Positions 9,222 to 17,400 of a stretch of 17,639 nt of DNA are shown here, in pieces. The first letter of the stretch is position 1. Each line of letters begins with the position of its first letter. The stretch comes from Phlebiopsis flavidoalba (lineage: Eukaryota > Basidiomycota > Agaricomycetes > Polyporales > Phanerochaetaceae). The notes under the pieces were generated by a model. That model was not told the DNA's origin. It did not search any database and worked only from the letters and a program-made list of their open reading frames with translations. Where the stretch lies: contig JAOCPU010000120.1 in the NCBI GenBank assembly GCA_035772785.1, positions 1 to 17,639 on the forward strand, read 5' to 3'. Made by a program: the position numbers and the translations under genes.

Positions 9222-9443
9222 CACAAATAGCGGGTTATCATCACCGGTCCGCCCTTACTTCTCCCTCCTCAGGAGGAACGACCTATTCCTTTCCTTTACC
9301 TTTCAGAGCGGAGACAGTCTTAGACTTCGGAAAGCTCCCCCACAATGATATCGTCGTCGTACCCACGTTGCGCCGCTCTGGGACGTGGTCGCGGGCTGCG
9401 CCGGCCTCGATGATCTCGCGACGGGCGCTCAGGCTACCCTCCT

Positions 9444-11232
9444 TCACTGCATTGTCCTCTTTCCACTGGCCCTAGAGAGACCCAAGGTGAGCTGGCGCAG
9501 TTCTGCGCGGAGATTCAAGGCCCCTTGCAAGTCCCAGTCTTCCTCTCGCGACACGATTGGGTAGTCTGTCGCCTTCTTGCGTCTGGATTGGAGATAAACA
9601 GAGTGGAACGACATCGAGGAATATTGGCTTACGAGAATAATACCGTTGCTCGTTCGGGGTCCCTCATGAAATTCTTGACGAAGTGCATAAGGTATTATAG
9701 ACCGCAGTCGCAAGAGTTATTCTGCCAGGGCACCTGAAGCACTCCGTCAGAATTTCGAACGAAGAAACAGTACCGAGCATACTAGGGCCATCTTCCCTGC
9801 TGCAGGAGTCGTAGCGGCCAGTGCGATACCCTTCTTGTCTTGCGCCTCCAGCCGGAGGTAGTTCTTCAAGTTTGCTATGGCATCCGGATGCGTAGAGCCG
9901 AGGGAGTTGAAGGTGAAAATCCAGGTTCTAAACGGTTTCGTTCAGAGATGTATCCATCAAGCGCATGTAAAATTGACCCACTTATTCAAGTCGCCATCGA
10001 ATAATTGACCCACTTATTCAAGTCGCCATCGAATAATTGCCCTTCCCCAGGTTCTCGACAATCAACGCTCGTTGCGACAATTTCTGGGGGATTGCACCTC
10101 GGGAAACAGTTCTCTTCGTTTGCCCTCGCGGCCTGGGGAATGAGAGCAGGGCGCGGGTGTTCCGGAAGTCGCACCATCCGGTCCCATGGGCACATCAGCC
10201 ACAATATCAGGGCCGTTATTGTTGAGTTTTTGATGAGTCGTTATCTTCCATAGGCGTGTCAACCACCTCTGCAACCACCGGGGTTGTTATTGTAGGGGCT
10301 TTGTGAGGGAGAATCAGTTTTGATGAAGGGGTCGAGTTTCGAGGGCTGTGCAGATCCTGTCTCCTGTTCCTCTAATAATAATGAGTTAGTTTCCGTTTGG
10401 TCAAAAAAACGAGACATGGGAGACTACCGAACTCGTCTACCATAGACAGATCTTGCTCTGCAGGCTCCACCTCTGTCGGCTCCTGTGAGACACTGTTGGT
10501 CCCATTGGCCTCGCCCAAGTGCTGTGGAGCGGCTGCACGAGTATCGGACCGAACGGGTCTGGCGAGAGTCTCTTCGATAGTTTGTTGCTGACTCCCGTTT
10601 ACGTTTCCGTGTGTGCACCGGGGGAAATGTGTCCCCGGGGGCGTTGACATCGCACGGCCGTTAGAACATATGCAGGGTTGCAAATGATGGTGAGGGGTAC
10701 CAATGCAAACTGGTCAATCTGTGAGTTTGATGACCTCCAAAGCGAGGGATCCTTACCGTTCGTTTATAGGCACAATGAGATAGTTTTTTTCTCAAATAAA
10801 TCAAATCTTGATGTCCACTTGCGAACACTTTGATACCCTGCCTGTTTACTAACATCGTGCAGCATCAGTGAACCTGAGTACTCGCAAAATAAGTGGGATT
10901 TTACTCCTTAACCGAGATTTTTCTTGTAGAAGAACGAGCTGAATACATGAACCTTCTCCGCGAGCTCCGGATTGCTCTCGCAAAGGCCAGATAACCACAA
11001 TCTGGAGTGACAATGATTAGAAAGAAGTCAGCCAATAGTGGAGGCACAGCATGTTACTCACTTCAAGCCAAACTCGATCATCGTGTCGTTCAGATACTGC
11101 TCCGGCTCGAGCCGTTTGATGTCGCCCTCTCGTCACATTAACCGCACCTTGTCCAGAGAATGGATACACCAATATGCTTGACATTCGTATAAGCTCAACA
11201 GTTTGCCACCAGTTCGAAGTGGGGGCTTACAC
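9444..11232 (-). pseudogene. Degenerate C48 (Ulp1/SENP, SUMO-protease-like) cysteine peptidase domain
   Basis: Ulp1-family peptidases cleave SUMO-like modifiers. Removing short introns restores the domain in order: exon 11176..11062 (ILVYPFSG; RLEPEQYLNDTMIEFGLK), 11001..10913 (LWLSGLCESNPELAEKVHVF, SSFFYKKNL), 10837..10757 (GYQSVRKWTSRFDLFEKK; IVPINER), 10709 onward (LHWY; TIICNPAYVLTA), a variable acidic linker, 9927..9783 (TWIFTFNSLGSTHPDAIANL; AAGKMAL), 9733..9633 (VPWQNNSCDCGL; HFVKNFMRDPERATVLFS) and 9582..9444 (basic/acidic helical tail, TGA). Introns: 11230..11177, 11061..11002, 10912..10838, 10756..10710, 9782..9734, 9632..9583; phases agree. Catalytic His (HW), Gln and Cys (QNNSCDCG) are present, but the Asp is Asn (codon 9908..9906). 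Breaks: one extra G at 11125-11127, one A short in the A-run at 10784-10790, a CC excess (or one base missing) at 10694-10697, further shifts in the linker, and TAA at 9697..9695 just after the Cys motif. A dead copy, unless some indels are sequencing errors. Confidence 0.88.
9971..10034. repeat. Perfect 32-bp tandem duplication in the C48 linker
   Basis: Two identical 32-bp units, 9971..10002 and 10003..10034, each starting AATTGACCCACTTATTCAAG. They lie between the acidic linker and the exon carrying TFNSLG. On the minus strand the unit begins in a frame reading LFDGDLNKWVN; since 32 is not a multiple of 3, the duplication shifts the frame if exonic. It may instead lie in an intron that ends CCGTTTAG at 9928. 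Confidence 0.9.
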
Positions 11233-12255
11233 GTCGTCAGGATTCGCCGAAGTCGAATGACAGGAAGACTCCTCTCCTTCAATGGGCGTGTGGGTCAAAG
11301 GTATCTTCAATTGATGTCAGGTCAGAGATGTCTTGGATTGACGTGAGGTCTGAGATATCTTCAATTGGCGCGAGGTCAGAGACATCTTCGATTGACGTTA
11401 GGTCCGAGGTGTCTTCGTTTGGCGTGAGGTCCGAGATGTCTTCGTTTGGCGTGAGGTCCGAGATATCTTCCATTGGCGTGAGATCCAAGATATCTTCCAT
11501 TGGCGTGAGATCCGAGATGTCTTCCATCGGCGTGAGGTCCGAGATATCTTTGTTTCCAGGAGCGATTCTTGTACAGGGGGGGGAACGGCACGTCCGCGTC
11601 ATCGCCATCATCCATGCAATGGGTGTCTGACTGGGCGGGATCTTGAGTCTGGAGCTGTTGAACGTATTCCTGAGTGTAAATTCCCGAGTGCTTGCTCCGT
11701 CGGTAGCGGGCCCACGCTCAATTTTCTGTCGTAACTCCAGGTGACGCTGACAGGTGGAGCTCGGCGGACTCGAACTTGGCCACAAGGGAGCTGGTCCGTT
11801 GTCTGTAAAGCAGGCAATGAGATCCAGACTTGGTGCTCGGTTCCGTTGTACCATTTTTCTCCCGCATCCTTAGCCCTTGAGACGGTGACTGCAAGCGGTG
11901 TGGGAACGTGTGCATCTGCATTGCCTGTTCACTATAAGATGCCCCGGATTAATGTGTAAAGTAAATCACTTACCAGAAACGCGATGAGACCGTGACTTCA
12001 GAGAGCTCTTGGGCTCGTCATCGACTTTCTCTTCGCACTTTCAAGGGCAGTGTCGGATGCAGTGACGTTGCCACCGATGGTGGACGCGTCATTCTGGGAG
12101 CTAGTGGCAGATATACCATCCTCAATTTTCTCTATATCTGGATTTGTTTTCCGAGACCGTCTTGATTTCTGATGAGCAAGGAAGTCCGTTATAAATCCGT
12201 ACGAGTTAGGCAATGAGGGGCGTACATTTCTTGGAACGGGAATACCTGCGGGCAT
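11233..12255 (-). pseudogene. N-terminal part of the C48-type gene, with acidic 9-residue tandem repeat
   Basis: The minus-strand region directly upstream of the peptidase exons appears to be the same gene. One exon ends SSCHSTSANPDDV at 11231 and splices to ILVYPFSG. Upstream come ten copies of an EDISDLTPM-type repeat, a basic/Ser-rich segment (IERGPATDGASTREFTLRN), a 58-nt intron at 11973..11916 (GTAAGT...AATGCAG) and an exon with a Lys/Asp/Ser-rich region (EEKVDDEPKSSLKSRSHRVS). After that intron another frame reads GEKWYNGTEHQVWISLPALQ, so at least two frameshifts occur. One is a single-base insertion where the repeat meets LTHTPIEGEE, near 11285. An ATG at 12255 starts an 85-codon frame containing PSLPNSYGFITDFLAHQKSR, a possible start. 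Further upstream (12374..12316) VEFIETRPMRGHMEEGVYIG is also protein-like, so the true start may be earlier. The function of this part is unknown. Confidence 0.55.
11302..11551. repeat. 27-bp minisatellite, nine full copies plus a partial
   Basis: Nine 27-bp units run from 11302 to 11544 and a partial one to about 11551, with a consensus like TATCTTCCATTGGCGTGAGGTCCGAGA on the plus strand given here only by its features: TCTTC core, TTGGCGTGAGGTC core, GAGA end. On the minus strand it encodes the acidic repeat EDISDLTPM. Neighbouring copies are most alike in the middle (11410-11544), and the outer copies are more diverged, as expected for unequal exchange. All three minus frames and at least one plus frame are open through the array, because no unit contains a stop. 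Confidence 0.9.
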
Positions 12256-13070
12256 GGCGCTCTTCCATGGCCTGTCTCGAAAGTATGAGTGGGTACGTTG
12301 TCACGAGGCTAGCCGATGTACACACCTTCCTCCATGTGCCCGCGCATCGGACGCGTCTCTATAAACTCTACGGGATGACAGGCCAATCGCGGTGGAAATC
12401 AGACGTAGTTGACCAATCGCCCCGTCACGGTCCATAGGTCTTGTACACAATGCGCACTAGAGAGAGTAAAAGTGAGGATGGTGTATGACTAGCTCACCAC
12501 AGAGGAGTGGCTGATGAAGTCGCCTCCACTACCTCAAAGTGCAAACGCGAACACGGGTCCCGTGATCGGTTTCCGGTTATGGCAAGTGGCCAATCAACCG
12601 ACATAATCTGTCCACAATCAAATAAAGATACTATGTTATGCCATTGAGAGCATTGGTCTGTTGGCTTTGGTGTGATTATCGTAGTTAGAGATATTGTCAC
12701 CGTAACATCAAAGGCTCGATTGTGTTACATGGACATTGATCGGACTGAACGCATGTATACACACATTAAGAACACGACAGCGGACAAGTCACCAGACACA
12801 CGAACGGACGAACGCAGTAGTTTGAAAGTGAGGCATTGATGGCATAGCCCTACACGCGGTGACACGCACACTTTGGCTTTCTTCGTCAGCCAAGATCTCC
12901 CGCCCTTTCCCTCGCCCGCCCTCGTCGTGTCCGGAACCCAAATTGGATCACCCGGTGCTTGAAAGGTCCCCAATTTCCTAACATGAGGCGTTCTGGACTT
13001 GTAGCCCGTGTAGTGTCATCATCGCTAATAGGGTGTCGGTCTACAGATTTTGGTCGTGGGAGCGAGCGCA
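12256..13070. other. Interval with weak exon signals only
   Basis: A minus-strand frame 12700..12498 ends HFEVVEATSSATPL at a GTGAGC donor (12497), with a possible 41-nt intron to 12457 (CTCTCTAG); the downstream frame stops soon after. This may be an upstream exon of the C48-type gene or another eroded gene. Nothing else is recognised. Confidence 0.25.
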
Positions 13071-15580
13071 CCTGTCGATTCTTGGTTTTGGAGTGCAGTC
13101 ATGCAGTTGGATGGGGTGCGGGGAGAGGCGGCGCAGTCGTTAGGCGAAGGGCACTGGCGGTAGGTGGGATGCATGGAGCACATGCGTCTGAATGACGGGG
13201 TAGCATGAATGTTGGTGTGCGGTGTGTGGGTGACGCGGTGGGTGTATGCGTTCGGGATAGCGCAACAGTGTGTGGAGGCATGAAGGCGGCGTGATGGCAG
13301 ATATACCGTTAAGCAAAAGCGAGTATTGCTGCAGTCATGTAGGCGACGCAGTGCAGTGGTTCGTAAACACACAGCACCGCCAGTCGTGATTCCGTGGAGG
13401 CTGCTCGGTGGTGTGCGCAGACCGATGCCAGTGGTGGAGCGTAAGGATGCATGTCTTCATACTATGACGGCGCGGTCGTTGGTGTGTGCACACAGCGCCG
13501 CACCGGCTGAAGAGGACACAGGTGATTCCAGTTGGATTTTCAAAGAGCCGGCGGGCGGTGAAGAAGAAATGGTCGATGGGACATGCGAACGCCGGGACCG
13601 CAGGGTGCAGCGCTGAGGACTGGGATCTAAGGTTAGCGGTGCGATGTAGACAATAGGATAGGGGGCGCACATTTTGGTGAATATGTAGGTTACTCGACCT
13701 ATGATCGAAAAGGGGACTGGAGGAAATTGTGAGAGGTTGGCTTTAGTGGTCGTCATGTATGTGAATCAACACACATTAGTGTAGGAACCACTCATCATCG
13801 CGCCATTGAGGTGACAGAAGTTACGTAGGGATAGAGGGCGGTATAAATTGGTTTTCATCGAGAGACACTGTGGAGGGGTGAATATGGCTAGTATGAAGCG
13901 CATATATCGAGACATACGACGCGGGTTCCAGCAACCCCCACATTCCAATATGTGTGCGCATCATTAGGGATTGTTCTCCTTGTTGCAGCTCACTTCAGCC
14001 TGTTTGAAGCCCCAACACGGCAGGATCGTGTGGTCGATACATGGTGCAGGCGTGCGAGATCGCCGCGCAGCAGACAGCGGACGAGACTCTCGAGGTTGCA
14101 TACGGGCTCACCCCGATGAGGAATGACATTGCTTGTTGTTGTTAGGGACCAGATGGACACAAAATGTGAGTGCAAAGAATCACCACCATGGTCGGATTCT
14201 TTGATGTAATCTTGGAGCCAACGGCCATCTCTTTGGTGGCGTGTTAGCGAAGAGCGAGCAGTACGCGCAAAGAGGGAAGGATACACACCTGCTGGTGAAA
14301 AACAGCGTTATTTCCATCCAATTGGCTTCGGATGATGAATGCCATTCGCGCATCGCTGGGACTAGAATCGTCAAGGATGAGGAAGTGCATCTTGAAGGTG
14401 CTTATGAAGGCCGCTCACCAATCTTGAATCCGGACGAGCCGTAGTAGCGCACGAGAAGGCCTGCGCGGCGGACGAACATCTTGCAGAGCAACGGGTGGAC
14501 AGCAAAATGGAACTTGCACTTGAGTAGTGACTGCCGAACTACGGCAGAGTGTTGCGCTGCGTTGCAAACGACCTTTGGCAGGTGGCTAAGCGGGGTTGTG
14601 GGCGACGTGATGGTTTGTGCTGCACGGGTAGACATGGGACCGGACCGGGGCTCATGCGGTCACTGGAACTGTCCTCCTCACGCCGTGATGCTCCCTTATC
14701 TTCCTCCCTTTAGCCTCTGTGCGTTGACTTGCTCGCAAAGCTCTTCTTGCACTCGCGTTCGTTGTGGTCGGTCAAGTGGATTGAGTGCCCGTTAAGCGAT
14801 CCAGTATAAGACTACGCGGTGTGTCGGGATGTTGGTCGAAGGCCGGATTGATGTTGGTGCATATGAGCATGGCGGCAGTTTTGCGTCATCATGGCGCTGC
14901 TGTTTGTGAGCACATGAAGGCACCGCGTTGGGAGAGGCACCGGTGTGTGTGACGGTTGATGTACACATAGAGGTGGAGCGGCGGTCGTCGCGCAGCATAC
15001 TGTGGTGGGAAGAACTACACAGCTTCGCGGTGCGGCGACACAGGCCACACAGTCATTGCTGTACTTGTGCGAGTAATTCAATGGCCGGTATGCAGACGAG
15101 GTGGTGGGTAGTGAGTAGATAGAAGCCGGAGTGCGAACGGGGGGAACGGGGGGACACGGGGGGAACGGGTGGGCATGAGGGAATGTACATCTTCTTGATA
15201 TGTAAGCGTGGCCGCCCGCATGTGTATAGCGGTGGCGATTTATGGTGTCAGGAAGATGGCCGTTGATGACGCAAGCTCAGGAGCTGCCATGAGGTTTTGT
15301 TAGTAATGTGCTAGGAGAAATGGTCAGGGCAAACGCACCTGTGACGGCGGCCACATGTGTCTTGCAATAGTATCGTGCATCCAAACGCACATGCATGCTG
15401 GTGGCATGAACCTTCGTGAGTGGGAGCTGTGCATAGGCGGCGCGTTCATGGGTGGTAGTACGGGGTCAAGTCGAAAACGAGTGGCAAGCGCAGATGAATA
15501 AGCGCCACGTGGCTATGAGCCGGCCCTTTTCCAAGACTTGAGTCGTTACGTGTAGGCGCGACGCTTACCTCGAGCAAGTC
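13071..15580. other. Long GC-rich interval without recognisable gene; top strand G/T-rich
   Basis: The top strand is strongly G- and GT-rich (GGTGTGTGGGTGACGCGGTGGGTG-like runs), so minus-strand frames here are Thr/Pro/His/Cys rich (for example 13372..13025 and 15081..14812) and are probably not genes. The least biased minus-strand frame is 14286..13990 (98 codons, contains TRHQRDGRWLQDYIKESDHG); I do not recognise it. No inverted-repeat ends, tRNA or rRNA segment is visible. Confidence 0.4.
15139..15173 (+). other. G-quadruplex-forming motif
   Basis: Three six-G runs separated by AAC and ACAC, followed by AAC, GGG, T, GGG. The loops are only 1-4 nt, which satisfies the usual G4 rule many times over. 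It lies in the G-rich top strand of the gene-free interval. Confidence 0.7.
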
Positions 15581-15585
15581 AAGCC

Positions 15586-15599
15586 TATATATATAAAAG
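15586..15599 (+). promoter_or_regulatory. TATA-box-like sequence
   Basis: TATATATATAAAAG stands out in otherwise GC-rich sequence and lies about 35 bp upstream of the first plus-strand ATG (15633). It could be a core promoter for the weak gene candidate that follows; an AT-rich repeat remnant is the alternative. Confidence 0.3.
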
Positions 15600-15632
15600 A
15601 ATCATAGTTTAACGGTGCGTGCCAGCTGAATA

Positions 15633-16222
15633 ATGAGCCATACTGACGTAGCTGCACCTGTGTTCCAGTTTACACTTTGTTCATCTCGATTACGGTTACC
15701 ACGCCACGGCTGCCCCCACTTAATATCCATTTGCACTCGTAGGAAGCCTACATCCCAGGAGGCTCCGCCAAGCTGCGATAAGTACGAGCTGTCGCAGAAC
15801 TGGATTGAGAATGTAAACGGGGAAGGAATATCTTGGGTCTCTCCGCTCGTGGGCCCGAGTGGCTATGTCAACTGATGGTGGACACTTTGAGCTTGGCGGC
15901 GCTCTCGACTCGCGACTGGCAGCCTCGCACTCTGCCAGTGACCTCTACAAAGGTAAGTGGTCAGCGATGCATTTACCATACGAGCTCACAACGTTCGTCC
16001 GGTGATAGAACTTCGGTGATTCCAGCTTTGGTGTTGATGTGGCGATACGGCCAGAACAGTTCGAGCGAACGCGAAGGGAGAAGCCTGGGAATCAGCGGCG
16101 GCCTCTCAAGTCTCTCAAGTCCGATTATTCTTTCATTCATGTGTACAATTGATTCTCTCGTTCATGCCGATACAATGGATACATGCGACAGTCGTTTAGA
16201 TATCTCGTCCAGTGTGTCATGA
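15633..16222 (+). CDS. Weak two-exon gene candidate, unknown product
   Basis: A plausible plus-strand intron at about 15954..16028 (GTAAGT donor, GAGCTCAC branch-like site, TGATTCCAG acceptor) would join a frame reading MSTDGGHFELGGALDSRLAA, then SHSASDLYK (ATG at 15865), to an open frame containing ALVLMWRYGQNSSSEREGRS that ends at TGA 16222. The first ATG downstream of the TATA-like box (15633) opens a different 80-codon frame, so exon 1 is uncertain. No family is recognised; the minus strand of the second half is also open. Confidence 0.25.
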
Positions 16223-16225
16223 GTC

Positions 16226-16557
16226 TCATTCCCTGCGCCATCTCCTGACTCGACCTTGTTTGCAATCCTCTAACATCTGGTCCCAGCAATCGGCGAGCTT
16301 GCGAGTGAATACATTTGCCATAATCAGGTTGGACGAAGCTGCGGGGCCCATGGTGGTCCCATGCGGCTGCTGGGCGTCGTGAGCCAGGAGCGTTCCAACC
16401 GCCTGTTTCACGATGACTCTCAGAGTGATATCGACGAAATTGCCACCTCGTGATAATGCAGCGTTTCCTCGCGACACAAAGTGTAAATGCCCAGCGAGAG
16501 TAAGCAAGGTCTTTGTGAATTGGGCTGGCAGAGAACTAGTTTGAGCATTTGACGATT
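16226..16557 (-). pseudogene. Reverse-transcriptase-like fragment
   Basis: A minus-strand frame, open from about 16557 to TGA at 16226 (about 110 codons, no ATG needed if spliced or partial), contains QQPHGTTMGPAASSNLIMAN followed by VFTRKLADCW. The pattern hG..MG..xS..xAN.F matches the region before the catalytic YxDD of group-II-intron-like and Penelope-like reverse transcriptases, which read G.pMG...sp.lAni. Upstream GGNFVDITLRVIVKQAVGTL would be the preceding helix. No YxDD box follows before the stop, so only a fragment is present. Penelope-like elements (some endonuclease-lacking families are known in basidiomycetes) are my favoured source; a chance resemblance is possible. Confidence 0.35.
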
Positions 16558-16560
16558 ATC

Positions 16561-17283
16561 TCAAGCTACGACATACGATGTGTATCCACGAGCGAGGTAA
16601 AATTCGGGAGGGGCGCGCGCTGAGCATACGGAAAGCTGTATTCCGTGTCGCCCATTGTGAAAGTAAAAGCCTTCGGCTGAGTACCGTTGTAATGTTAATA
16701 CAAACTGATCCAGACACAAAATCAGTTTTATCTGCTTACAATCGGTAACGCGCTGTGTCCTGAGATTTGGGAGCCCTCTCTTTGCGCGAGACAATCCAAT
16801 GTCTCTTCAATAACATCCGCAGGCATATTTCCACGCACAAGGTTCCACAGTAAAGAGCCTGCTGCCACGATCTCGCGGTCCGTGAAGCTCTTTTGTTGTC
16901 TCGTCCAATTTCTTCGTATAGCTGACAGCAAGACCAAATGCTTTCGCATGCCTTGGTCCTGTGTTGAAACCGGTTTTGTACCATTTTTTTTTCCGCCATG
17001 AAAGGCTGAGTAGTCTTAAGTCGACTTTCATTTGTGCAGACGAATGAAATTTCTTTACTCGTACATCTCGACGCTCATGTACAGCTTCTTCGACAACTTG
17101 TCGGAAGTAGGCGTAGAGCTGAGGTGATAGCGTATCGACTCCACATGCAACCCCTCGAATAACAGTAAGCTCTATCGTGAAATCGTCTATGTTTATCATT
17201 ATCCGAGTTAATAATACTGCATCCGATGCAAACAGCGCACGCACCAAGACTACCAGAATAGAAGACGACAGATTGATCTTCAT
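16561..17283 (-). pseudogene. Frameshifted unknown protein, probably an eroded multicopy fungal ORF
   Basis: Three minus-strand frames follow one another as pieces of one protein. The first (17283..about 16890) contains AKAFGLAVSYTKKLDETTK and ELHGP. The second, starting within the same codons, continues EIVAAGSLLWNLVRGNMPAD, VIEETLDCLAQREG and stops near 16736. The third (16794..16561) ends RAPPEFYLARGYTSYVVA, TAG. Between pieces two and three another frame also reads protein-like (FTFTMGDTEYSFPYAQRAP), which points to a third shift. The layout (basic Lys/Thr-rich lead, compact helical segment, short beta-rich tail ending in aromatic residues) resembles uncharacterised small proteins that I associate with agaricomycete genomes, but I cannot name the family and this association is from memory. 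Inactive as it stands. Confidence 0.4.
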
Positions 17284-17400
17284 TTACATACATAAAATCC
17301 TGTGGATCAAGGTGAACCCATTTTTTATAATCTCCCCGGTCACTGCGATCTTCAACCATCCGGTAGTGATATTTATATTTTCCCCTTGCATCACAAAACC
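17284..17400. other. Short AT-rich spacer
   Basis: No gene seen. It contains a TTTTTTATAA string and leads into the AT-rich repeat block. Confidence 0.3.

Noticed and set aside
11279..11854. The 191-codon frame taken as a complete protein
   Set aside because: It stops just after the 27-bp repeats because of an apparent one-base insertion. The neighbouring frames and splice sites show it to be an internal part of the C48-type gene.
12494..12700. 68-codon minus-strand frame as an independent gene
   Set aside because: Only one intron donor supports it and the implied 41-nt intron leads to an early stop; it is kept only as a weak exon signal.
13025..13372. 115-codon minus-strand frame as a gene
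   Set aside because: Composition (Thr, Pro, His, Cys, Arg) is what the G/T-rich top strand forces, and there is no conserved motif or supporting splice signal.
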